NCBI GenBank assembly: GCA_019359155.1
Contig: JAHHHV010000026.1
Coordinates: 1 to 40,652, forward strand
DNA length: 40,652 bases
Direction of reading: 5' to 3'
DNA from: Pegethrix bostrychoides GSE-TBD4-15B
GTDB lineage: Bacteria > Cyanobacteriota > Cyanobacteriia > Elainellales > Elainellaceae
Part shown: positions 34,246 through 40,652 of the stretch, piece after piece
Layout: the number at the start of each line of letters is the position of its first letter
How positions within the stretch are numbered: the stretch's first letter is position 1
Notes under the pieces: generated by a model
What the model saw: only the letters and a program-made list of their open reading frames with translations
What the model was told of the DNA's origin: nothing
Database searches by the model: none
Translations under genes and position numbers: made by a program

Positions 34246-36261
34246 ATGCAGCTTTCGCCCCTTCATGCGGCTACTGTCAACGTCCTGTTGGTTGATGATC
34301 ATCCTGAGAACCTGGTTGCGCTAGAGGCAATCTTAGAGGGCTTGGGGCAAAATCTGGTCAAGGCGCATTCGGGAGAAGAGGCGCTGCGCTGCTTGCTGCA
34401 TCAGGATTTTGCGGTGATTCTGCTGGATGTGCAGATGCCGGGAATGGATGGCTTTGAGGCTGCAACGCTGATCCGGCAGCGGCAGCGCTCGCGCAACACG
34501 CCAATTATTTTTCTGACGGCCTTTAACACCAGCGATGAGCTGATGGTGAAAGGCTATGGACTGGGCGCAGTGGACTATCTATTTAAGCCGCTGAATCCGG
34601 CAGTCTTAACGTCTAAAGTGACGGCCTTTATCGAGCTGTTTCAGACGCGATTTGAAGTTGAGCAGCAGGCGGCGCAGCTCGCGCAGATCAACGCCGAACT
34701 GAAGCGCAGCGAGGAACGGTTTCGGCTGCTAAGCCGCTTTTCGCCCGTCGGAATTTTTCTGATGGATACGCAGGGTCACTACAGCTACGCTAACCCAAGC
34801 TGTCAGGAGATTTGCGGCTTTACGGTGCAGCAAAATTGGCAGGCCAACTGGACGCAGGTGATTCACCCAGATGATCGGGAGCGGGTGCTGTCGGATTGGT
34901 CAGTTTGCATTCAGCAGGGCGAGCCTTATTCCAGCGAGTTTCGGATTGAGCGGCCAGAGCTGCGCTGGGTGAATGTTCGCAGTTCGCCCATGCTCTCGGA
35001 CGGGGCGGAGCTGTTGGGGCATGTCGGCACGATTGAAGATATTACCGATCGGCAGCAGGCCGAAGCCACGCGCACCCAGATGATTCAGGAGCAAACTGCT
35101 CGGCAGCAGGCCGAAACCGCCAACCGGATGAAGGACGAGTTTCTGGCCATTGTTTCGCATGAGCTACGCACGCCCCTCAACTCAATTCTGGGCTGGTCGC
35201 AGCTGTTGCTGAACCGCAAGCTAGACGAGAGCACCACCCAGCGCGCCCTGGAAACCATCGATCGCAACGCCCGCTCACAGGCGCAGCTGATTGAGGATAT
35301 TTTGGATGTCTCGCAGATTATTCGGGGCAAGCTGCGGCTGACGCTCCAGCCGATTAATATTCTGTCGGTGATTGAGTCGGTGATTGAGTCGGTGCGCCCC
35401 ATGGCCGAGAGCAAATCGATTCAGATTCACACCGAATTTACCCCGCCCCTGGGCAAGCTCTATGCCGATGCAGAGCGGCTGCGGCAAATTATTTGGAATC
35501 TGCTCTCGAACGCGATTAAGTTCACGCCAGAGCAAGGCAATATCACGGTGCGGCTAACCCAAACGGATTGCGACCCATCTGCCCAAATCTATGCCCAAGT
35601 CCAGGTGATTGATTCTGGCATCGGCATCAACCCTGATTTTCTGCCCTACATTTTCGATCGATTCCGGCAGGCAGACAGCACCACCACTCGCCCCTACAGC
35701 GGTCTGGGCTTGGGGCTAGCGATTGTCGATCATTTGGTGAAGCAGCATGGCGGCAGCATTTGGGCAGCGAGCGAGGGCGAAAATAAGGGCGCTCAGTTTA
35801 CGCTGAATCTGCCGCTAGTCGAGGTGGCTGAGCCAGTTTCTGACCAGCCACCGCCGCCTAACCCAGCGACCAACGGCTCGCCGCTGTCGCAGCTCAAGGT
35901 CTTGGTGGTAGAAGACAATCACGACACGCGCGACTTTTTGACCATGGTGCTGGAACAGTCAGGTGCTATCGTTACGGCGGTCGCCTCTGTCTCTGAAGCG
36001 ATCTGCCATTTAGAGCAAGCGCCTCCGGATCTGCTGCTCAGCGATATTGGTATGCCGGTTGCCAACGGCTACGATTTGATTCGGCATCTGCGCCAGCGGG
36101 AGAAGCAGCAGTCTACGCATATTCCCGCGATTGCTCTGACTGCCTACGCCAGAGCCGAAGACCAGATGCAGGCCATCGAAGCCGGATTTGAGATGCACCT
36201 GACGAAACCCATCGGGCCAGAGGAGCTGCTGAGCGCCGTCGCCAGAGCAGTTGGGCGTTAG
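34246..36261 (+). CDS. Hybrid sensor kinase: receiver-PAS-HisKA-HATPase-receiver
   Basis: A 671-residue signalling protein from ATG 34246; a TTG at 34225 would add seven residues. The first receiver has VLLVDDHPENL with Asp17-Asp18 and phospho-acceptor Asp61 (LLDVQMPGMDG). A PAS domain with PAC tail spans about 155-275. The H-box FLAIVSHELRTPLNS places the phosphorylated His at 305. The N-box (WNLLSNAIKFTPEQG) and G-boxes (GLGLGLAIVDHLV) follow. The second receiver near 550-671 has VVEDNHDTRDF and LLSDIGMPVANGYD. There is no membrane segment, so it senses a cytoplasmic signal or receives a phosphate from another kinase. No partner gene is adjacent. Confidence 0.96.
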   Translation: MQLSPLHAATVNVLLVDDHPENLVALEAILEGLGQNLVKAHSGEEALRCLLHQDFAVILLDVQMPGMDGFEAATLIRQRQRSRNTPIIFLTAFNTSDELMVKGYGLGAVDYLFKPLNPAVLTSKVTAFIELFQTRFEVEQQAAQLAQINAELKRSEERFRLLSRFSPVGIFLMDTQGHYSYANPSCQEICGFTVQQNWQANWTQVIHPDDRERVLSDWSVCIQQGEPYSSEFRIERPELRWVNVRSSPMLSDGAELLGHVGTIEDITDRQQAEATRTQMIQEQTARQQAETANRMKDEFLAIVSHELRTPLNSILGWSQLLLNRKLDESTTQRALETIDRNARSQAQLIEDILDVSQIIRGKLRLTLQPINILSVIESVIESVRPMAESKSIQIHTEFTPPLGKLYADAERLRQIIWNLLSNAIKFTPEQGNITVRLTQTDCDPSAQIYAQVQVIDSGIGINPDFLPYIFDRFRQADSTTTRPYSGLGLGLAIVDHLVKQHGGSIWAASEGENKGAQFTLNLPLVEVAEPVSDQPPPPNPATNGSPLSQLKVLVVEDNHDTRDFLTMVLEQSGAIVTAVASVSEAICHLEQAPPDLLLSDIGMPVANGYDLIRHLRQREKQQSTHIPAIALTAYARAEDQMQAIEAGFEMHLTKPIGPEELLSAVARAVGR

Positions 36262-36284
36262 AGGCTGAAAGCGCAATAGATTCT

Positions 36285-36485
36285 CTACCGCAGCAGGACG
36301 CTCATAAATTTGCCGGGGGCAAAGGGCGAGGGCACGAGCGGCGAGAACTGGCTGCGGTCGGCCATCTGCCGGACATGCATCTCATTGACAATGTGGTTCA
36401 CCTGCTCTCGCGTCCCAACAATCCAAACCTGCGCTCTTTGCTCAAGCGGCTCCGGCAGACGTTCGTTGAACTCTGTAGACATCAT
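36285..36485 (-). CDS. Small conserved-looking cyanobacterial protein (66 aa)
   Basis: The protein starts with two consecutive Met codons (36485 and 36482), after an aaaggatc that could serve as ribosome-binding site; an upstream in-frame start at 36539 adds a basic, unlikely tail. The body reads PEPLEQRAQVWIVGTREQV and NHIVNEMHVRQMADRSQF, then FSPLVPSPFAPGKFMSVLLR. The Pro-rich end with its hydrophobic terminus looks conserved rather than random. I believe similar small proteins occur in other cyanobacteria, but no function is known to me. It converges on the hybrid kinase gene. Confidence 0.6.
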   Translation of the reverse strand: MMSTEFNERLPEPLEQRAQVWIVGTREQVNHIVNEMHVRQMADRSQFSPLVPSPFAPGKFMSVLLR

Positions 36486-36720
36486 ATTGATCCTTTTTCT
36501 TGCGTTTTTCTTGCGTTGCGCTGAAGAAAAAGAACTCAAGACGACGGTTTCTCAAACCGCTTACGTTGCGAGGCTGGCCAATCTAGTAAAATCGACACAG
36601 CTTGCCTCTCTGTGGTAAGCAGACAGGTAGGTTAGCTGGCTAGTTGTGCTGGTAACACTTCTAGTCAGCGCCCTCGCCTCAAGCCCTAATACTGGCGGTA
36701 GCACCAAACCAGTTGAAAAA

Positions 36721-36876
36721 TCATAAACCGAAACTCTGGCTGAGCGCAAGTAGGGATGGGCGATTTTTAATATTGGGTGGTGTTGGATGAGGCAACTGTT
36801 CTGGAGTCGCTAGGTACGGGAGATAGTCTTCCACGGTAATGCCGCGAACACAGATGCGTAAAGGATTCGTATTAGA
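36721..36876 (-). pseudogene. Open stretch of about 51 codons, possible gene remnant
   Basis: Between a TAA at 36877-36879 and a TGA at 36721-36723 the minus strand reads VRGITVEDYLPYLATPEQLP followed by a Pro-rich segment and RPSLLALSQSFGL. Composition and phrasing look like a protein C-terminus rather than noise, but there is no start codon. It may be the tail of a decayed gene. Confidence 0.3.
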
Positions 36877-36962
36877 TTATCGCGCGTCCTTAGTTCGGTT
36901 TTCACTCAGCAAACGGTAGAAGGCAACATTAACCTACAAAAAACGGACAGGTTTATCGTCTG

Positions 36963-36992
36963 CTTAAAAACAACTTAAACACAACTGTAATA
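36963..36992 (+). promoter_or_regulatory. Pho-box-like direct repeats
   Basis: cttaaaaa, caa, cttaaaca, caa, ctgtaata: three 8-bp words separated by 3 bp, the layout of the cyanobacterial SphR/PhoB box (yTTAAyyw repeats). The first five bases fit in two copies, the third copy is weaker. It lies 219 bp upstream of the WGxxGxxG start, so a leader would be long. Confidence 0.35.
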
Positions 36993-37210
36993 CTAATAAT
37001 TGAGAATGCTCTTGGGATGATTGATAGACTTAGGCTGCTGTGTTTTGTGATGATGAATACTCATAAAGTCAACTCAGTGAGAAGTAAGTAAAGTCACCCT
37101 ATAGATGGATTAAGAAACAGCACCTGTAGCGAAAGATAGGAGTAACCTAAATCTTAGCTTGAGCTTGAATGGTTTGTTAAGCAGTTTATTGACCAGCTAT
37201 AGGAGGCATA

Positions 37211-37519
37211 ATGAAACTATCTAAACTCGCAATTTCACTTTGTAACGTTGCTCTGGGTGTAAGCGTACTAACTTCAGTACCGGCTCTAGCTCAAACTAGT
37301 CCATCGTCGCCCGGTGTTCCTGACACAACGATCCCTGATAGTGTTACTCCAGATACGACTATAGATGACGAAGATGACGATTTTAACTGGGGTTGGTTGG
37401 GACTAGTGGGGCTGCTGGGATTAGCAGGGTTAACCCGCAAGCCTGAAACTCGCACAGAGTACCGTGATCCCAGGACTACATCTGTTGATCCATCTAATCG
37501 GCCTGATTACCGTCCGTAG
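37211..37519 (+). CDS. WGxxGxxG-anchored secreted small protein
   Basis: A 102-residue exported protein. Residues 1-28 are a signal peptide (basic MKLSKLA, hydrophobic core, cleavage after PALAQ). A Thr/Pro/Asp spacer (VPDTTIPDSVTPDTTIDDED) follows, with an acidic patch. Residues 60-75 (WGWLGLVGLLGLAGL) then RK form the WGxxGxxG motif typical of this short cyanobacterial protein class, thought to be a membrane or sorting anchor. Unusually it has a 28-residue polar tail after the basic pair rather than ending there. aggagg precedes the ATG by 6 bases. The role of the class is not established. Confidence 0.85.
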   Translation: MKLSKLAISLCNVALGVSVLTSVPALAQTSPSSPGVPDTTIPDSVTPDTTIDDEDDDFNWGWLGLVGLLGLAGLTRKPETRTEYRDPRTTSVDPSNRPDYRP

Positions 37520-37540
37520 ATTTAGTTAATTTACCAAAAT

Positions 37541-37581
37541 AAAAGCCAGAAGGAGAGATTATGCATCCTTTTGGCTTTTTT
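37541..37581 (+). terminator. Intrinsic terminator after the WGxxGxxG gene
   Basis: aaaagccagaagga (37541-37554) pairs with tccttttggctttt across a loop that includes gagattatgca, with one internal mismatch. A T-run follows the stem. It lies 21 bases after the stop codon at 37519. Confidence 0.85.
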
Positions 37582-37751
37582 GTTTTTGGCCTTTTTGTAT
37601 AGCTATCGATCTTTATTTTGAAACACCTTTCGCAGCATCCATTGCGTTGGGCAATAAACTATTAGCAGCAGCCTGTAGACATAAATTTGCCCTAGATGAA
37701 ACCACAAAAAGGGCACTTGATGTGCCCTCAGAATTTTGTCCACTCAAATTG

Positions 37752-38273
37752 CTAAAGATTAAACAGCGCCTTAAAGGAGCCAAGGTTCGTAATCAAGACG
37801 TAGGCAATGGCTGCACCTGCAACTCCACCAATCAAAAACCCTTTTGCATATTCGTTCCAGCCTTTGGGGCTGTTGAATGCTTCAGGTGGGTTTGCTGTGA
37901 TGGTCGCCACAGGCCGGGGTGGATTGCTAGCCGCATAGAGCAAGATCGCTAGCGTTGAAATGATGATCATGCCAATCGCTGAAGCTAGACCAATTACATC
38001 TGTAAATTCTGTATGTCGCAGGGGATTGAGGTAGGCGAAAGGGCCAACCAGCCAATAGCCATGCGCCAGACCCACCTCCAGACCTCGACGCTGAGCAGAT
38101 ATCCCAGAGCGGTAAGCAGACAGATTATTAATCAAGCTGCGCGCTAAGGGTGAAGAATTAATTGGCGTTGCCAGATTGCCAATCTGCGGATCAATCGGTG
38201 GATGGACGACTTCGCGGTTCCTAGGATCGCTAGGATTATCGTTTGACTGTTCGATGCGCTCTACAAATACCAT
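37752..38273 (-). CDS. psaL: Photosystem I reaction-centre subunit XI (PsaL)
   Basis: PsaL holds photosystem I trimers or tetramers together in the thylakoid. From ATG 38273 the protein is 173 residues; the frame stays open for 22 more codons upstream without conserved content. GNLATPINSSPLARSLINNL is the stromal N-terminal part. RRGLEVGLAHGYWLVGPF is the signature first helix with chlorophyll-binding residues, followed by LNPLRHTEF. The second helix (VIGLASAIGMIIISTLAILLY) and the third (GFLIGGVAGAAIAYVLI) lie where expected, joined by a Pro-rich loop. Several positions (SAQRRG, TEFTDVIG) differ from sequences I remember as typical. No psaI is seen on either side. Confidence 0.93.
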   Translation of the reverse strand: MVFVERIEQSNDNPSDPRNREVVHPPIDPQIGNLATPINSSPLARSLINNLSAYRSGISAQRRGLEVGLAHGYWLVGPFAYLNPLRHTEFTDVIGLASAIGMIIISTLAILLYAASNPPRPVATITANPPEAFNSPKGWNEYAKGFLIGGVAGAAIAYVLITNLGSFKALFNL

Positions 38274-38689
38274 ACTGCTGCTCGGAAAAAGACCACCTTT
38301 ATTGTCAAGGAAATATCCTATGTCATGCCTCTCTCTCAAGCAACAGAACAGGATTTAGCAGGCAGATAGCAGTCAGTAGAATTTCCAGTATATTTCAAAC
38401 ATTTCTGCTTGATCATTTCTGCTTGATCATAGATCCTGCTAATGGCGGATAGAGCATAGAGCCATTCTTCCTAGTCTAGATGCAGAAGTCTCTGTATCGG
38501 AATTCTACCGAGATTCACAGGAGGATTACTGTATCAATCAACGAGACTATTGATACAACGGCCAGCGAAACGTCAACTCCGCTAGCTGAACAGCCAAACG
38601 TCGTGCCATTGAAGTTTCGATTGAAGCATCCTAGAGCAGACTTGCGCTGGGGGTACCTTGCTAAATCTCGCGGGTGTGGCATTTGCCCT
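38274..38689. other. Upstream region of psaL
   Basis: About 415 bp with no convincing gene; a 73-codon plus-strand frame from 38480 lacks a ribosome-binding site and overlaps the nucleoside hydrolase end. The region has a 14-bp tandem duplication at 38401-38428. It should hold the psaL promoter. No HLR1-type TTACA direct repeat was recognised. Confidence 0.4.
38401..38428. repeat. 14-bp tandem repeat, two perfect copies
   Basis: atttctgcttgatc occurs at 38401-38414 and again at 38415-38428, about 130 bp upstream of the psaL start. The tgatca inside is palindromic, so it could form a paired operator. Confidence 0.9.
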
Positions 38690-39703
38690 TCACTCTCTTA
38701 ACGTAAACTCAGGCCGTGGCTCACCCGCCACCAGCAGCTTCAGGTCTGCCACCAGCATTGCCAGTAGATTCGCCGCATCGACCTCTAGCGCTACCCAAGC
38801 ATTCGCGGCTGTCTTGATGCCGCTGCGCCGATCGAACACCGTTTTGCCGCGCGTCCAGTCACCCTGGGTTTCAATTTCGACCTGCATGCGTCGAAACAAC
38901 AGCGTTTCGGGGTAGAACAGATAGGCCAGCGTCGCGGCATCATGCACCAAAAAGCCTTGCCGTCCGCTCATTTCGCGAAAGGCCAGAGCCGTACCCACCA
39001 TAAAGTCGCAGAGCGCCACGATAAACTGCGAGATGGGGCTGTCGGGTTGGACGCGGCTAATCTGCTGCGCCAGCTCCGGCGTGAATACCAGCTGATGCGT
39101 CACGTCAATTGGCAGCACAACCAGATTTTGGCAGCAGCCAAACACCAGCTTTGCGGCCTCTGCGTCATAGGCAATATTAAACTCGGCCTCTGGCGTAACG
39201 TTGCCGGGACAGAAAAAGGCACCGCCCATGATCACAATCTGCTTAGCCAGATTCAGCACCCCCGCAGCCCTGCGCTCAGCCGCCGCCAGATTGGTCAATG
39301 GCCCAATTGCCACCAGCGTAATTTCGCCCGGTGCAGCCTTCAGCTTTTCGATTAGCAAGTCGTCTGCGTAGCGAGCCGTTTCGTAGTTCTGCGTCGGTTC
39401 GCTGAGCGTATGCGACAAGTTCCCCATACCATCTGCGCCATGAATGCCGCCAGCATTTTTCATATCCTGCCGCGCCGAACCGCCAATCACGCCGCGTCCT
39501 ACTTCTACTTGCCCAAAACCGCCGAGCTGTAGCAGCTTGCAGGATGCAGCAAAGGTGTGGTGCGCCTGTACGTTACCATCGACTGAAGTGACCGCCACAA
39601 TTTCGGCATAGCCTTGTTTCGCTAAACTTTGTAGCCAGAGAAAGGCAAATGAGTCATCGCCGCCTGGATCGGTGTCTAGCAGAATTTTTATCGGTTGAAT
39701 CAT
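38690..39703 (-). CDS. Inosine-uridine preferring nucleoside hydrolase family protein
   Basis: A 337-residue member of the IUNH family, which cuts the N-glycosidic bond of ribonucleosides using a tightly bound calcium. DTDPGGDDSFA at 10-20 is the family signature; its aspartates bind calcium. The conserved VAIGPLTNLA, IVIMGGAFFCPGN and EFNIAYDAEAA segments follow, with the Asn/Glu/Asp residues that hold the ribose. The C-terminal HDAATLAYL carries the last conserved His-Asp pair. Base preference cannot be read. It lies 93 bp downstream of the deoxyribosyltransferase-like gene on the same strand, so a common transcript and a shared role in nucleoside salvage are likely. Confidence 0.92.
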   Translation of the reverse strand: MIQPIKILLDTDPGGDDSFAFLWLQSLAKQGYAEIVAVTSVDGNVQAHHTFAASCKLLQLGGFGQVEVGRGVIGGSARQDMKNAGGIHGADGMGNLSHTLSEPTQNYETARYADDLLIEKLKAAPGEITLVAIGPLTNLAAAERRAAGVLNLAKQIVIMGGAFFCPGNVTPEAEFNIAYDAEAAKLVFGCCQNLVVLPIDVTHQLVFTPELAQQISRVQPDSPISQFIVALCDFMVGTALAFREMSGRQGFLVHDAATLAYLFYPETLLFRRMQVEIETQGDWTRGKTVFDRRSGIKTAANAWVALEVDAANLLAMLVADLKLLVAGEPRPEFTLRE

Positions 39704-39796
39704 CAGAGTTGCGATGGACTGGACGAGCAGAATAATGGATTACGTAATCGATCAAGAAATAATCGATAAGCTGAAGTGAATATTCAGCGCAACTAC

Positions 39797-40324
39797 CTAC
39801 AGCAGCCTTTCTGCCGCTAGCTTGACTGCTGCCTCAAACGTGCTGAGCGCTCTGTAATAGTCTGTCTCGGTCTGTCGAATCAAGCTGCCTTGGCTGACGA
39901 AGATTGCGCCCTCCAGCATCAAATTATCGGCCATCTCGAAAGCCTCAATCGACAGGCCGTTGGCATCGAGTCCAGCCTCGCCTGCCACGCGCTCTGCGTA
40001 GAGTCGTCCGTCGTTGCTATAGCCAAATACGGGCTTGCCCTGCGCTGCCATGTAGCCCATTTCAAACGCTGTGCCCACATCCATACTGGGGCCACGAAAC
40101 GGAGTCATGTTGGCAACAATTAGCTGGCTCTGATTCATCAGCTCTAGGTTGCTGCGATAGATGGCAATCCCCTGCTCAAAGGGCGATAAATTAGCCAGAT
40201 CCAAACTGACATCAAACGGAAACAGACCCACGAACCCGTGCTGCTGGCAAATATGCTGCTTCAGGCGAGCCACCTCTAGCGGATCGGGTAAAAATACATC
40301 TGGGCCAGCGAGATAGAGCTGCAT
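39797..40324 (-). CDS. Nucleoside 2-deoxyribosyltransferase-like protein
   Basis: A 175-residue member of the NDT/DNPH1 superfamily, which transfers or hydrolyses the deoxyribosyl group of nucleosides or nucleotides. The start MQLYLAGPDVF is the family's opening strand with the GPDVF loop. ANMTPFRGPSMDVGTAFEMGYM holds the conserved Asp and the catalytic Glu of the DxGTAFExG motif. GKPVFGYSND follows. ATG 40324 is preferred over a TTG at 40342 because tggag lies 8 bases upstream. Length matches the family. It is the first gene of a probable two-gene salvage unit with the nucleoside hydrolase. Confidence 0.9.
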   Translation of the reverse strand: MQLYLAGPDVFLPDPLEVARLKQHICQQHGFVGLFPFDVSLDLANLSPFEQGIAIYRSNLELMNQSQLIVANMTPFRGPSMDVGTAFEMGYMAAQGKPVFGYSNDGRLYAERVAGEAGLDANGLSIEAFEMADNLMLEGAIFVSQGSLIRQTETDYYRALSTFEAAVKLAAERLL

Positions 40325-40374
40325 CAGCGTTCTCCAGTGCAAACTTACTCAGCCTAGCCTAGCAGCCACTGTTG

Positions 40375-40396
40375 AGCAACAGTTCAGCAACAGTTC
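40375..40396. repeat. 11-bp tandem repeat, two perfect copies
   Basis: agcaacagttc occurs at 40375-40385 and 40386-40396, in the short gap between the deoxyribosyltransferase-like gene and the transposase end. Confidence 0.85.
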
Positions 40397-40532
40397 GCCC
40401 CGAATAGCGTTGAAGTCTGCGTCAGTTTTGGCTAGCTCGCAGGTTTCATTACGAAGCTCGGTAGATGATCGGTCGATATGTGGGGTCGGGGATGATACTG
40501 TTTCATTCGCCTGTTCTGGCTTCTTGCCAGGG

Positions 40533-40652
40533 TTATTTCATTCTAAATAATAACTTGAGTGTGCTCAGACCAAAGCCAGCGAGCCGTTGAGCTTGAGCCA
40601 TATTCTCAAAACCATTGTGGCGATACAAATTCAGGGCAAAATTGCGCGCTAT
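40533..40652 (-). mobile_element. C-terminal end of an ISAs1-like transposase (partial)
   Basis: The minus strand reads 39 codons and a TAA stop at 40533-40535. ARNFALNLYRHNGFENMAQAQ then RLAGFGLS and LKLLF resembles the helical C-terminus of ISAs1-family transposases (RNxAxNLxRxxGxxxIxxA). The upstream part is beyond the right edge. On the plus strand cagggttatttc begins at 40528 and overlaps the stop codon; it resembles the cagggt start of ISAs1-type terminal inverted repeats, which would put the end of the element at 40528. The family is assigned from pattern only. Confidence 0.7.

Larger units (their letters stand above)
36486..37210. other. Long AT-rich gap upstream of the WGxxGxxG gene
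   Basis: Some 725 bp without a secure gene. It holds an 11-bp periodic array at 36963-36992 and an open minus-strand stretch at 36721-36876. The last 100 bases lead to a strong ribosome-binding site (aggagg) before the ATG at 37211. The length suggests a substantial leader or several regulatory sites. Confidence 0.5.

Noticed and set aside
38480-38701. 73-codon plus-strand frame between psaL and the nucleoside hydrolase
   Set aside because: No ribosome-binding site, no recognisable motif, and it overlaps the 3' end of the hydrolase.

Overview
The window comes from a cyanobacterial chromosome. The markers are a photosystem I PsaL subunit, LL-diaminopimelate aminotransferase, a short WGxxGxxG-anchored secreted protein, cobalamin-type CobM and several small proteins of a cyanobacterial type. 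Coding regions are moderately GC-rich, while a few islands (hicBA and its flanks, the 36.5-37.5 kb region, psaL and its surroundings) look more AT-rich. Most of the window is ordinary core genome with short gaps, many convergent pairs and frequent strand switches.

Layout. 1-2.7 kb (minus): the N-terminal 898 codons of a STAND-type NTPase whose C-terminal TPR array is made of almost identical 102-bp units and runs off the left edge. 2.75-5.9 kb: an RluD-type pseudouridine synthase, a degenerate receiver-domain protein and a conserved protein of unknown function. 6.0-10.6 kb: a GH38 alpha-mannosidase and dapL, then a strong terminator and tRNA-Gly(TCC). 10.8-13.0 kb (minus): a C39-like cysteine peptidase, then a small defence/toxin-antitoxin scrapyard (HsdR-N-like fragment, HsdS-tail-like remnant, hicB, hicA, and a second tail-like ORF), with two 80-bp direct repeats bracketing hicBA. 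13.3-18.0 kb: argS, a small membrane protein, a short Hsp70-like protein and a Pro/Gln-repeat membrane protein. 18.07-23.2 kb (minus): cobM, lgt, a DUF4870 membrane protein, a threonine aldolase and a CPA1 Na+/H+ antiporter. 23.7-27.4 kb (plus): a manganese catalase-like protein and clpB. 27.4-32.0 kb: a GT39-like glycosyltransferase, a small unknown protein, an MFS transporter and a TPR protein. 32.4-36.5 kb: a radical SAM protein, a receiver-PAS-kinase-receiver hybrid and a small unknown protein. 36.5-38.7 kb: a long regulatory-looking gap, the WGxxGxxG protein and a solitary psaL. 38.7-40.3 kb (minus): a nucleoside deoxyribosyltransferase-like gene followed by a nucleoside hydrolase, a plausible salvage operon. 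The right edge carries the C-terminal end of an ISAs1-like transposase.

The parts most worth a second look are the STAND/TPR protein with its freshly expanded repeats, the hicBA island bracketed by duplicated restriction-gene tails, the short Hsp70 next to a repeat-bearing membrane protein, the divergent lone psaL, and short 11-, 12- and 14-bp tandem duplications that recur in the gaps between genes. All assignments rest on reading motifs by eye; no database search was run.
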